Assembly: GCA_944325185.1 (NCBI GenBank)
Contig: CALUZA010000027.1
Location: forward strand, 1-64,000
DNA length: 64,000 nucleotides
Direction: 5' to 3'
Origin: Candidatus Gastranaerophilales bacterium
Lineage (GTDB): Bacteria > Cyanobacteriota > Vampirovibrionia > Gastranaerophilales > Gastranaerophilaceae
The first letter of the stretch is position 1. Each line of letters starts with the position of its first letter. Positions 34,977 to 44,179 of the stretch are shown here, piece by piece. Under the pieces are notes generated by a model, which made no database searches, was not told the DNA's origin, and saw only the letters and a program-made list of their open reading frames with translations. The position numbers were made by a program, and so were the translations under genes.

Positions 34977-37580
34977 ATGACTAACGCAGTTGTGCAGAAT
35001 AGTGAAAATAGTAACGACATTATTTTGAATAATATGTTGAATTCAAGCAGTGCTTCTACTTTTTCTGAAAAAACTGCCGATAGAAGTTTTTCAAATCTTT
35101 TTAATAACTTGAGTGCTCGTACTCAAAAAGCACAGACGAATTTTGTCGAAAAGGCAATTAAAACAAATACAAGTTCTATAAACAAAAAAGCTTTGTCAAC
35201 CGATACAAAGGAAATAAACACGAATTTAAAAGACGACAAAGTTCGAAGTGTAAGTGATAATAGTGAGAGATTATTAAATCAATCAAAGAAAAATTCATAT
35301 AAAAAAATTGATAATAATAGAGAAAGTGAAGTTTCGTCAAAGGCCCAAGTTGCTTATGCTGAGCAAAATATAGAAAATGAAAGTACAAGCAAAACAGTAG
35401 TTGAGAATGAAAAACCAGTACTATCAGAATGTACGGAAATTGAAAAAGATGTTAATAATCAGTCGGACATAAATAATAGCTCGTATGTAGAGTCATCACC
35501 GGTTTTTTTTAATAAAGAAGTTGAGAAGCCGACTGATTTATCAAATGATACTGATATTAAAGATGCAAGCGTTTTAAGCGTACTACCTTTAATTGGAGTC
35601 GGTCAAAATCAAAGTCAAGTAGAGGATTTATTACAAAAGACAGAAGATATTATATCAAAAATCGAATTGTCAGAAGATGTCGCTCCTGCTATTGAAGATA
35701 TTTCAAATATTTTAGACGAATCGAATTTATCTCAACAAGACAAAAACAATCTTTTGTTGCTTTTAAATCAAGTAAAAACAAACAGTGATATCAAAGCAGG
35801 TTTTGATAGTTTTGTAAATGAATTTCAAAATGTTTTAGCTAAAAGTGAAATTCAAAATACAGATATAAGCATTGATAGTTCTGTAAGTGAAAATTTAAAG
35901 GATGTACAGGAGTTTCAAAAGGTAGATTTAGAAGCTGTTTTTGAAAAAATAGAAAATATTTTAAATTCTAATAAATTTGATGAGAAAATTTCAAAAGATA
36001 TTTTAAGTACTATCGATAACATTAAAGAAAATTTGTCATCGCAAACTTTGGATGAATTTAGCAAAGTATCTTCAAAATTGCCGGAAATTACGGATAAATT
36101 AAATCAAATATTGAATGTTGATTTAGATAAAGTTTCTGATATTAACAGTTTGCAAGAGAATACTTTTAATCTTTTGAATTCAATTTCAAAAAATTTATCA
36201 AATACCGATAACGAAAATATTATTAATGCAGATTTTATAAATAATTCCGATATTAAGAACTTAACTCAATTTAACAGTGAATTAAATGAAGTTATAGATA
36301 ATTTTGATATTTCAAAATTTGACAGTGTTTCAAGCGACGAAAATTTTTTAAGCGAGGTTTTTGAAGTTTTTGATAAGTTTCAAAATGCAAGCGAAAATAT
36401 TGAAATTTCGGAAGATTTAAAAAATGATATAAAAGATGTTTTAGAACAAATTGACTTAATTCAAAGTACTGATAATAAGGATGATTTAACTGAAGATTTT
36501 AGAATATTGAGCGAGCAAATTGAACAGGTTCAAGCTCAGGTTAATAAGGAATTAGAGTTAAAAAATAATCAAAATATTGAAGTTGACTCCGAATTAACAG
36601 CAAAGACTTTTAATAAATCAACCGAAAATACTCAAAATAATTCTAACACAATAAATCTTTCCGACGCTTTTGAAAAAAATGCGCAGAATGAAGATTTTTC
36701 AAATGAATTTGATAACAAGGAAAATCAATTCCAAGAACAACCAAAAGAAACCCTTGAACTGAAAGCTAAGGTTCAGGAAGATGTTGATATTCAGCAAGAT
36801 GAAAGTATTGTACAGGATAAAAAAGTTGTTTTTGAAGAAAAACAAAGTTTTATTAATGAAATAAAAGAAGACATTCTTCTTGACATAGATTATACTTCAA
36901 TTCCTGATAATTCGGGTGCATTGTCCGTAAGCGATGAAGTAATAAGGCTGGCTATGGATGATGTCGGGGTTTTAAAAAATGACACCACAATAAAAGGAAG
37001 CTTGTTATATGATACTGCTTCCGGCAATGTTGCGGTTATTAAAAATGCTGCTCAAATGATAAAAGGAGCTCAAATAAATCAAAATCCTATATTAAATCAA
37101 CTCGAAAATAGTGATTTAATGAGCCAAATTGGTGATAAATTGACTCAATTAAAGGATGCATCTAATCAAAAACTTACTTTGGTTTTAAGACCAAATGATC
37201 TTGGCAGACTCTCAATTGAGTTGACTTCAAACAATCTTGGTTTAACTACTAATATACTCGCTCAAAATGATGATGTTAGACAATATATTGAAAAGAATAT
37301 TCAAACTTTAAGGCAGCAGCTTGTTGATGCGGGTATTAGTGTGAATAATATACAAATTAAAACTGCCGGTCAAGAAGGTTCAACTAATTATCAGGGGAAT
37401 CAGCATTTCAATCAAAACAGTGGAAATGAGCAGAATTCTCAAAACCAAAATCACTCAAATAATGAGCAAAATCAAAAAGAAAGACAGGAAACTCTTTTAG
37501 CAATGTCGAATTATGATTATCATTTTGCAAAAGATTTTTCGGGCGTTTTAAATAAAACAATAAATTATGGATTGAATTAA
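34977..37580 (+). CDS. fliK: Flagellar hook-length control protein FliK
   Basis: FliK measures the hook and switches export specificity. The 867-residue protein is much longer than E. coli FliK. It is mostly low-complexity and rich in Asn, Asp, Ser, Glu and Lys (about 1-690). The conserved C-terminal FliK domain (about 720-800) shows LTLVLRPNDLGRLSIELTS and IEKNIQTLRQQLVDAGI, followed by a Gln/Asn-rich segment (about 805-840). An aagggg site precedes the ATG. Hook genes flgD and flgE follow directly, fitting a hook operon. The long Asn-rich ruler could reflect the AT-rich genome. Confidence 0.92.
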   Translation: MTNAVVQNSENSNDIILNNMLNSSSASTFSEKTADRSFSNLFNNLSARTQKAQTNFVEKAIKTNTSSINKKALSTDTKEINTNLKDDKVRSVSDNSERLLNQSKKNSYKKIDNNRESEVSSKAQVAYAEQNIENESTSKTVVENEKPVLSECTEIEKDVNNQSDINNSSYVESSPVFFNKEVEKPTDLSNDTDIKDASVLSVLPLIGVGQNQSQVEDLLQKTEDIISKIELSEDVAPAIEDISNILDESNLSQQDKNNLLLLLNQVKTNSDIKAGFDSFVNEFQNVLAKSEIQNTDISIDSSVSENLKDVQEFQKVDLEAVFEKIENILNSNKFDEKISKDILSTIDNIKENLSSQTLDEFSKVSSKLPEITDKLNQILNVDLDKVSDINSLQENTFNLLNSISKNLSNTDNENIINADFINNSDIKNLTQFNSELNEVIDNFDISKFDSVSSDENFLSEVFEVFDKFQNASENIEISEDLKNDIKDVLEQIDLIQSTDNKDDLTEDFRILSEQIEQVQAQVNKELELKNNQNIEVDSELTAKTFNKSTENTQNNSNTINLSDAFEKNAQNEDFSNEFDNKENQFQEQPKETLELKAKVQEDVDIQQDESIVQDKKVVFEEKQSFINEIKEDILLDIDYTSIPDNSGALSVSDEVIRLAMDDVGVLKNDTTIKGSLLYDTASGNVAVIKNAAQMIKGAQINQNPILNQLENSDLMSQIGDKLTQLKDASNQKLTLVLRPNDLGRLSIELTSNNLGLTTNILAQNDDVRQYIEKNIQTLRQQLVDAGISVNNIQIKTAGQEGSTNYQGNQHFNQNSGNEQNSQNQNHSNNEQNQKERQETLLAMSNYDYHFAKDFSGVLNKTINYGLN

Positions 37581-37596
37581 AGAAGGAAAAAGTTAT

Positions 37597-38250
37597 ATGG
37601 CTTCAGTTTCAGAACAAATAATTGCTAATACGAATTATTCGCAGATGACTGCAGCAGCTTCAAAAAGTGCAAGTGAAAGCAAGTCTTCTACATCAATAAA
37701 TTCACAAGCTTTTTTAAGGCTTTTAACTGAACAGTTAAAATATCAGGATCCCATGAATCCGATGGATAACTCGGAAATGTTGGCTCAAGAAGCTCAGTTT
37801 GCAACTTTAGAACAAATGGAAGCTTTGACAAGCACATTTTCATCCTTTTCGAATATTTATCAGGCAAATTCTTTACTTGGTCAATGCGTTCGAGTGGAAG
37901 TTGATGGCAAAGGATATGTTGGAGTTGTCGAAGGGGTTGATTTTTCTGATTCAAATGGCGCAAGCGTATTTGTGGGAGATAGATATTTTCCGTTGTCTTC
38001 GATTACCAATGTTTATTATTTAACAGAAACGCCGGGTGAAGGCGAAGAAGGCGGTGAAGGCGAAGCTGGTGACGGAACAACAGAAGGAGATAATGGGGAA
38101 ACAGATACCGGAAGTGTTTCGGATAGTGTTTCGGATGCTGTTGAAACAGCAAAATCAGTTGCTGCATTGAATGCATTAACTGATGGAAATATGGCTCAAA
38201 AGGCTTATGAATATGCAAAACAAGCAATAGATGACATAAAAGGACAATAA
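37597..38250 (+). CDS. flgD: Flagellar hook-assembly cap FlgD
   Basis: FlgD caps the growing hook. The 217-residue protein carries the N-terminal FlgD signature SQAFLRLLTEQLKYQDPMNPMDN and MLAQEAQFATLEQM (about 33-73), then a small beta domain (LLGQCVRVEVDGKGYVGVVEG, about 90-125). The usual C-terminal Ig-like domains look reduced. A Gly/Glu-rich linker (GEGEEGGEGEAGDGTTEGD, about 147-165) precedes an Ala-rich helical tail. An aagaagg site precedes the ATG. flgE follows after 19 bases. Confidence 0.93.
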   Translation: MASVSEQIIANTNYSQMTAAASKSASESKSSTSINSQAFLRLLTEQLKYQDPMNPMDNSEMLAQEAQFATLEQMEALTSTFSSFSNIYQANSLLGQCVRVEVDGKGYVGVVEGVDFSDSNGASVFVGDRYFPLSSITNVYYLTETPGEGEEGGEGEAGDGTTEGDNGETDTGSVSDSVSDAVETAKSVAALNALTDGNMAQKAYEYAKQAIDDIKGQ

Positions 38251-38269
38251 AAAAAAAGAAAAAAACTAA

Positions 38270-39667
38270 ATGACACAAGCATTATTTACGTCCATGACAG
38301 GCCTTAATGCAGGCACAGAACAATTAACGGTTGTTTCAGATAACGTTGCAAATATGAATACAACTGCTTATAAGACTTCACGTGTTGATTTTCAAGATAT
38401 TTGGTATCAAACAAAAACAACCGGTACAAGTTCTACAAGAAATTCAGGCGGTACAAATCCTTATCAAATAGGTGTAGGTGTTCAATGTGCAGCTATTACG
38501 AAGGATTTTGGTGCTTCAAGTACAAATACTACAGGTAGAGCCGAAGATATGGCTATAACAGGAAATGGATGGTTTACAGTATTAGATTCAGATGGAAAAG
38601 TTTTACTTACAAGGGACGGTTCATTTTCTTTAGATGAAAACGGTTATTTATGTACAGCAAATGGTTCAAAAGTTTTGGGTATGGATCAAAACGTCTCTTT
38701 GAGTCGTTCAGATACCCCTATAAAAATTCCAACTTCAATTAAAGTTACAGAGGGTGGTACTCCTGCTGCAATGTTTGGTCAAATGTTCTGTTCTGATTTA
38801 AATGGGCTTGGAAGTACTTTTAATGGTATTACAGGTGGTAAATTTAAAATTATAGCAAATGAAGGTGGAGTTGACCAGGAAATAGAAGTTGATTTAGGTG
38901 ATACTTCAAATAAAACAGTAAACGATATAGTTACTGCTATAAATAATGTAGCTAATGGTAAATATACTGCTGCTGTTGTTGATGGTGCTATTACATTTAC
39001 ACCTACAGGCGGGGTTACATCTTTAAAATTTGAGACAATTGATGAGAAAGATGGTGGTTCAAATTTTGTTGCCGCAACAAATTTAGCCTCAATGCCTATG
39101 GTAGACGGTTCTTATTCGACAAAATTAATGAATGTATCTGCTACAATCGGGCAAGTTGATGATGTAACATCTGATTTAACAAAAAATTATGAAAGCTTTT
39201 CAGTCGGAAAAGACGGGCTTATGACAGTTACGTACGAAGATGGTTCCAAATTGTCAATTAAGTCTAATGAAGATGGTTCAACTTATTTTTCTTATACTGA
39301 TGCAAACGGTATAATTATTAATGATGATATTCAAAATTCAGGAAATGCTTCATTGTATGTTGATCCTAATGTTCTAGAAAAAGCTAATATGCAGTTGCAA
39401 ATGGCTAAAGTTACAAATGATAATGGTCTTGTTGCTGCAGGAAATAACCAATATGAAATTGGTGTAAATTGCGGAGACGTTTTATATACTGCTGCTAATG
39501 TAAATGGTGTTGGCGGAGTTGTTTCGGGAGCATTGGAATCATCAAATGTTGATCTTGCTCAGCAATTTTCACAAATGATTTTAGCTCAAAGATTGGTTCA
39601 AGCAAATTCACAAGTATTTTCGAGTGCTAATAGTATGCTTGAAACTCTCGTTTACCTCGGTCAATAA
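38270..39667 (+). CDS. flgE: Flagellar hook protein FlgE
   Basis: FlgE polymerises into the hook. The 465-residue protein has the rod/hook N-terminal helix (ALFTSMTGLNAGTEQLTVVS, then DNVANMNTTAYKTSRVDF), the GNGWFTVLDSDGKVLLTRDG beta region and the C-terminal SSNVDLAQQFSQMILAQRLVQANSQVF helix. The ribosome site is weak. A terminator 30 bases after the stop closes the hook operon. Confidence 0.97.
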   Translation: MTQALFTSMTGLNAGTEQLTVVSDNVANMNTTAYKTSRVDFQDIWYQTKTTGTSSTRNSGGTNPYQIGVGVQCAAITKDFGASSTNTTGRAEDMAITGNGWFTVLDSDGKVLLTRDGSFSLDENGYLCTANGSKVLGMDQNVSLSRSDTPIKIPTSIKVTEGGTPAAMFGQMFCSDLNGLGSTFNGITGGKFKIIANEGGVDQEIEVDLGDTSNKTVNDIVTAINNVANGKYTAAVVDGAITFTPTGGVTSLKFETIDEKDGGSNFVAATNLASMPMVDGSYSTKLMNVSATIGQVDDVTSDLTKNYESFSVGKDGLMTVTYEDGSKLSIKSNEDGSTYFSYTDANGIIINDDIQNSGNASLYVDPNVLEKANMQLQMAKVTNDNGLVAAGNNQYEIGVNCGDVLYTAANVNGVGGVVSGALESSNVDLAQQFSQMILAQRLVQANSQVFSSANSMLETLVYLGQ

Positions 39668-39697
39668 TTTTTTAATGTTCTCTTTATTGTCTTTCAA

Positions 39698-39727
39698 AAA
39701 AACGCTTTCAACATTGAAAGCGTTTTT
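39698..39727 (+). terminator. Terminator of the fliJ-flgE operon
   Basis: A perfect 13-base stem (39698-39710 with 39715-39727) around an ACAT loop is followed by T-rich sequence. It also faces the convergent tRNA-Arg gene and may work in both directions. Confidence 0.9.
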
Positions 39728-39747
39728 AATTTTGAAATTTTTATTTT

Positions 39748-39821
39748 TGCGCCCAATGGGATTCAAACCCATACTCTTTGGCTTCGGAGACCAATGCTTT
39801 ATTCGATTAAGCTATGAGCGC
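39748..39821 (-). tRNA. tRNA-Arg (anticodon CCG)
   Basis: On the minus strand the acceptor GCGCTCA pairs with TGGGCGC (one T-G). The D arm is GCTT/AAGC, the anticodon stem TTGGT/GCCAA with loop CTCCGAA gives CCG, and the T arm is ATGGG/CCCAT around TTTGAAT. One G-T pair falls in the anticodon stem. CCA is not encoded. Confidence 0.95.
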
Positions 39822-39847
39822 AAAATATAGTTATATTTTATCAGAAT

Positions 39848-40342
39848 TTATATATTTTTATCCAGAGAGTTTTTATTTTTTTCTTTGTTCATTATAGGGT
39901 GAATAATTTTATTGACTATTTGCGGAGCAACTATAGTTAAAATTATTCCGGATGCTAATATGGTCATTAATTCTTTTGCGCCTTTAACTTTTGTTTTTAG
40001 TTCTCCTTCTGGCAATTTTTTAAATATTTCGTCAAACTCAGCTTTTGTTTTTGCTTTTGATATATCTGAGTTTTTAAAGCAGTCGAAAAATTTTAAAAAT
40101 TTAAAATCATTATTTTTAAATGGAAAAATCAGTAAAAAATATGAAAGCATTGATAGTGATTGATATAATAGTTCTTTTGTCGCGCTATATTTTCTTTCTT
40201 CTTTACTTGCAGTTCTGTCCATAAGCGTGAAAGTTGGCCTTCCAATAGCTTTTAAACAGCCTTCAGATAAAACTTGAGCGGTTGAATTTTGTACGAAATT
40301 TGCAGCTGTAGGGCTTGTAATAGCATTAATAATTAATGGCAT
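39848..40342 (-). CDS. Lineage-type membrane protein, paralogue B
   Basis: The 164-residue protein has a soluble start, the segment FTLMDRTASKEERKYSATKE (38-57) leading into a membrane helix (about 58-75), a charged middle, and a second hydrophobic helix (about 125-148, ILASGIILTIVAPQIVNKII). No known family is recognised. Its layout and several residues match the neighbouring product at 40326-41027, so the two look like an ancient tandem duplication. It overlaps that gene by 17 bases and is probably translated from the same message. Confidence 0.72.
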   Translation of the reverse strand: MPLIINAITSPTAANFVQNSTAQVLSEGCLKAIGRPTFTLMDRTASKEERKYSATKELLYQSLSMLSYFLLIFPFKNNDFKFLKFFDCFKNSDISKAKTKAEFDEIFKKLPEGELKTKVKGAKELMTILASGIILTIVAPQIVNKIIHPIMNKEKNKNSLDKNI

Positions 40343-41027
40343 TTAGCCCTCCTATTTTTACTTTTTGTGCAAAATTAGTCAAACTTATCGGTTTTTTTAT
40401 GTCTGTTTTATATGGACTTTCCGGAGTTTTTTGTTTGTTTTCTTTGTCGGGATTATTTTTTGAGTAAATTTCCAGTATTTTATTTGTAATAAGCGGTATT
40501 ATTGTTAACGCAAGAGCGCAGACGCAAATGTGAGAAATGGTTTTTTTAGTGTTAGTGTATAAATTTTTTGGATTTTGAAGCGAAAATTTTTTAGCTAAAT
40601 TTTCCAGTTGGTTTATGTGGCTTTTTTCATCTGTGCTAAGGGGTATATTTTTTGTATTTTTTTTGATTGTTTTAGGGTTGATATTTGAAAGAAAGTTAAA
40701 ATCGCTACTGTTAATATCCAGTTTATTTTGTTTTGAGAGTTCTTTTGCTTTTTCTTTGTAGTATTTGGAGCAAATAGGAGCGGTTAAATTATTTTTAATT
40801 GCCCCTGTTATTGCTATATATCCTGCAAGCGCAACACTTTCTGTTATGAAATCTCGTTTAATTGCGTATTGCTTTTGTTTTTTTGAAGTTTTTTTATCGG
40901 ACATTGTTGCTATAGGGATAAAAATTAATTTAAAAGCAGCAAGACTTGCAGTCACAATTTCTGAATCATTTGACTCACCTAATCTTAATAATATCCTGTT
41001 TGTAAAATTATTGAAATTTTTAGCCAC
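40326..41027 (-). CDS. Lineage-type membrane protein, paralogue A
   Basis: The 233-residue protein of unknown function has the segment PIATMSDKKTSKKQKQYAIKRDF (38-60) before a hydrophobic helix (about 62-78), a long basic soluble middle (about 85-160) and a C-terminal helix (about 168-190, CVCALALTIIPLITNKILEI). The two landmarks sit at the same residue numbers as in the downstream paralogue, with a KxxRxxxTES or ATKELLY-like transition into the first helix. No catalytic motif is seen. Confidence 0.72.
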   Translation of the reverse strand: MAKNFNNFTNRILLRLGESNDSEIVTASLAAFKLIFIPIATMSDKKTSKKQKQYAIKRDFITESVALAGYIAITGAIKNNLTAPICSKYYKEKAKELSKQNKLDINSSDFNFLSNINPKTIKKNTKNIPLSTDEKSHINQLENLAKKFSLQNPKNLYTNTKKTISHICVCALALTIIPLITNKILEIYSKNNPDKENKQKTPESPYKTDIKKPISLTNFAQKVKIGGLNAINY

Positions 41028-41119
41028 ATTAAAATAATACTTCTAAATAAAAAATATTGCTTATTTGATTAATTATTTTTGTGATTGGATTTTTTAAAAA
41101 TAATCATTAAATTGTACGT

Positions 41120-42034
41120 ATGCTAAAGAGTTATTATGAAATTTTAAATGTTAGTCCTAATGCCACTAAGACTGAAATAAAAAATCAATTCAGGAAATTG
41201 GTTAGAATATATCACCCTGATGTTAATTCATCTGTTGAGGCAGAAAAAATTTTTAAAGAAATTAATAAAGCTGCGGATATTTTGCTTGATGACGAGAAAA
41301 GAAAAAATTACGATAAATTTCGTTCGACGGATAAAAGTTTTTATTCTAAAAATTCAAGTAATTACACTTTTTCGGATTTATTTAGTAAAACTAAAAAAGA
41401 AAAACCTAAAGCTCCCGTTCCTAAAAATGGTGAAGATATTACAGTTAGTGTAAATATTGACTTTACAGAGGCTTTTTTAGGCACATATAGGGTTATTAAT
41501 ATTGCTCGTTCGATGGTGTGTCCAAAATGCGGCGGTCATAAATTTGTAAACGGGAATAAATGTTCATATTGCGATGGTTTAGGCGAAAAGATTTTAAAGA
41601 GAAAAATAACTGTTAAAATACCTCCTTCGATAAGAGATAAAGCAAAATTAAGAGTAAAAGGCGAAGGGCAGTTTGGACTAAATGGCGGTAAAAACGGTAA
41701 TTTATATGTAATTGTTAATGTTGAAAAAAATGACGAATTAAAAGTTGAAAACGGGATTGTGTACTATACGGCACAAATTAGTCCTGCAAAGGCTGTTTTG
41801 GGAGGTAATATATCTGTTCCTACTTTGTGGGGTGAGGCAGTGATAAAAATTCCTCCTTTGACAAAAGCAAACCAAAGTTTTAAACTGATTGATGTCGGCG
41901 TTTTAAATGAAAGAACAAATAAAAAAGGCGATGAAATTGTAAAAATTTTAATTCAAATTCCATCTGAAATGTCTGACGAAGAAATGGAACTATATAAAAA
42001 ATTAAACGAAGTAAACAAAAAGGAAAATGTCTAA
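41120..42034 (+). CDS. DnaJ-family co-chaperone with a single zinc site
   Basis: The 304-residue protein has a J domain (1-68; HPD at 32-34 in YHPDVN), a short linker, a C-terminal substrate-binding domain starting at EDITVSVNIDFTEAF and ending in VKILIQIPSEMSDEE, and in between only two CxxC pairs (C134/C137 and C148/C151). Canonical DnaJ has four such motifs and a Gly/Phe linker, while CbpA has none, so this is an intermediate form. It should stimulate an Hsp70. A TTAAAT hexamer ends seven bases before the ATG with no ribosome site. It overlaps queE by eight bases. Confidence 0.9.
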   Translation: MLKSYYEILNVSPNATKTEIKNQFRKLVRIYHPDVNSSVEAEKIFKEINKAADILLDDEKRKNYDKFRSTDKSFYSKNSSNYTFSDLFSKTKKEKPKAPVPKNGEDITVSVNIDFTEAFLGTYRVINIARSMVCPKCGGHKFVNGNKCSYCDGLGEKILKRKITVKIPPSIRDKAKLRVKGEGQFGLNGGKNGNLYVIVNVEKNDELKVENGIVYYTAQISPAKAVLGGNISVPTLWGEAVIKIPPLTKANQSFKLIDVGVLNERTNKKGDEIVKILIQIPSEMSDEEMELYKKLNEVNKKENV

Positions 42035-42695
42035 AGAAAGCGTTAAAATAAGAGAAATTTTTACATCTGTTCAGGGTGAAGGTCTTTATGTAGGTGAAAA
42101 GCAACTTTTTATAAGGTTTTGTTATTGTAATTTATCTTGTGCCTATTGCGATACAGATTTTTTAGCTGAAAAATCCAAAGATTATACTTTGGAAGAATTA
42201 TTTGAAATAATATCAAATAGTGATACTAAAGTAGTTAGTTTTACGGGCGGAGAACCTTTATGTGAGTGTGATTTTCTTTTGGAATTTTTAAAAAGGTATA
42301 AAGAAAAATTAAATAAAAAAATTTATCTTGAAACAAATGGAACCTTATATCAACATTTAGAAAAGTTGATTGAATATGTTGATATCGTTGCAATGGATAT
42401 CAAACTTAAAAGCGCTACAAAAGAAGAAAATAAATTCGTGGAAAATAAGAAATTTTTGGAAATTGCAAACAAAAAAGAAGCTTTTATCAAGGTTGTTTTT
42501 GATAATAATATAATACATGAAGAAATTTTATCTTGTGTGAATTTGGCAAAAGAAAACCAAAATATTATTGTATTACAGCCTAAAATGCCGATTTCTGATG
42601 ATTTAAAAATTGAAAAAATATTTAATGATTTTTATAAAAATTATAAAAATATCAGATTAATTCCTCAAACCCATAAATTTTTAAATCTTTTGTAA
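42027..42695 (+). CDS. queE: 7-carboxy-7-deazaguanine synthase
   Basis: QueE is the radical-SAM enzyme that makes the 7-deazaguanine core of queuosine. The 222-residue protein has FTSVQGEGLYVGEKQLFIRF, the cluster motif C34-x3-C38-x2-C41 followed by DTD, and SFTGGEPL. An aagga site lies before the ATG inside the dnaJ-like gene, so translation is likely coupled. Other queuosine genes (queC, queD, queF) are not in the window. Confidence 0.95.
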   Translation: MSKESVKIREIFTSVQGEGLYVGEKQLFIRFCYCNLSCAYCDTDFLAEKSKDYTLEELFEIISNSDTKVVSFTGGEPLCECDFLLEFLKRYKEKLNKKIYLETNGTLYQHLEKLIEYVDIVAMDIKLKSATKEENKFVENKKFLEIANKKEAFIKVVFDNNIIHEEILSCVNLAKENQNIIVLQPKMPISDDLKIEKIFNDFYKNYKNIRLIPQTHKFLNLL

Positions 42696-42724
42696 GAATT
42701 TATTTATGTGTAATAATATTTTCT

Positions 42725-44179
42725 ATGACGAACATAATTGAAAATAATAAAGTTTCTTTTGCTACTATTAAAGAAAATATTATAGAAAAATTTGAAAAAA
42801 AGACTTCTGCTCCTTTGGTTGAAGCAATGTTAAATTATAAAAAAAATCCCATGACAGGTTTTCATATTCCAGGCCACAACAGAGGTCTTGGAGTTTTGCC
42901 GGAATTTTCTTCGTTAATTGGGTTAGATGTACTTTCGATTGATACAACTGATGAGTTCGATAATTTAGGAACACTTCATCCTGCAACAGGAGCAATTGAA
43001 AAAGCTCAAATTCTTGCAAGTCAGGCTTTTGGAGCAAGAAAGACTTATTTTGTAACAGGCGGTTCAACAATAGCAAATTTGGCTTTGGCTTTTGCTTTTA
43101 CAAGCCCTTTTGATGAAGTTTTGATTGGAAGGAATTGCCATCGTTCGGTTTTAACAGGTTTAATCATTTCAGGTGCAAAAGTTAATTGGGTTATTCCAAA
43201 AAAATTGAATGATTGGGCTATTTTTGGAAATATAGAAGCAAGCGATGTTGAAGAAAAATTAAAAAATAACAGAAATATAAAGCTTGTTTGGATTACAAGC
43301 CCTACTTACGAGGGTGTTGTTTCGGATATAAAAGGAATAGCCGAAGTTTGCAAGCACTATAAGGTGGCTTTAATCGTAGATGAAGCTCATGGTTGTTTGT
43401 GGAATTTTAATTCAAAACTTCCAAAAACAGCTTTAGAATTGGGCGCGGATGCTGTGGTGCATTCTTTTCATAAGACGGGTGGTGCAATGACGCAATCTTC
43501 GATGTTGCATATCTCTAAAAATTCAAAATTTGAAGACGAAAAAATTACCCATGCTTTAAAATTGCTTCATACTACCAGCCCAAGTTTGTTATTGTTAGCA
43601 AGTTTGGATGCTGCAAGGGCAAATCTTCAGTCGCAATCCGGCAAGAAGATGTTAGATGGCGCAATTCAAAATGCTCTTTATTTCAGGGATGAGGCAAAAT
43701 CAATTAATAAGTTACATGTTTTTGAAGATAAAAATTTGGATATAACTAAGATATTTTTAAAAATGGAAGGTTTGAGCGGAGTCGAACTTGAATATATTTT
43801 AGAACATGATTATAAAATTGAAGTAGAATCGGCATCTGACGAAGGAATTTTGATTTTATCAAACATAGGAAATACAAGAGAAGAATTTGAATATTTGATT
43901 AATTGTTTTAGGGAAATTTCAAAAAAAGAATATCCTAAAAAAGAATTGAATAATAAAATTATGCCTTTGATTGATCCTGAGATAGTTATGAATTTAAGAG
44001 AAGCGTATTTTGCGCCAAAAGAATATATAAATAAAAACGATGCAATAGGCAGGATTTCATCTGAAGTTGTTGCGCTTTGTCCTCCCGGAATTTCAATTTT
44101 GTTGCCTGGGGAAATAATTAAAAAAGAACATCTACCATATTTATTTAGTTATGAAAAAATTGAAGTAATAAGAGAGTAA
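42725..44179 (+). CDS. Orn/Lys/Arg-type PLP decarboxylase (probably arginine decarboxylase)
   Basis: The 484-residue fold-type I decarboxylase has HIPGHNRG, DTTDEFDNLGTLHPATG, FVTGGSTIANLA, DEAHG and the PLP lysine Lys250 in SFHKTGG. It lacks the N-terminal wing domain of the large inducible enzymes, as cyanobacterial and Bacillus SpeA-type enzymes do. The product would be agmatine (or cadaverine/putrescine) for polyamine synthesis; arginine is inferred from the short form. A TAATAT hexamer ends five bases before the ATG. It abuts the convergent XRE gene stop to stop. Confidence 0.9.
   Translation: MTNIIENNKVSFATIKENIIEKFEKKTSAPLVEAMLNYKKNPMTGFHIPGHNRGLGVLPEFSSLIGLDVLSIDTTDEFDNLGTLHPATGAIEKAQILASQAFGARKTYFVTGGSTIANLALAFAFTSPFDEVLIGRNCHRSVLTGLIISGAKVNWVIPKKLNDWAIFGNIEASDVEEKLKNNRNIKLVWITSPTYEGVVSDIKGIAEVCKHYKVALIVDEAHGCLWNFNSKLPKTALELGADAVVHSFHKTGGAMTQSSMLHISKNSKFEDEKITHALKLLHTTSPSLLLLASLDAARANLQSQSGKKMLDGAIQNALYFRDEAKSINKLHVFEDKNLDITKIFLKMEGLSGVELEYILEHDYKIEVESASDEGILILSNIGNTREEFEYLINCFREISKKEYPKKELNNKIMPLIDPEIVMNLREAYFAPKEYINKNDAIGRISSEVVALCPPGISILLPGEIIKKEHLPYLFSYEKIEVIRE

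Noticed and set aside
38003-38278. 91-codon minus-strand frame inside flgD
   Set aside because: It is the complement of the Gly/Glu-rich linker of FlgD and gives a Leu/His-rich low-complexity product.
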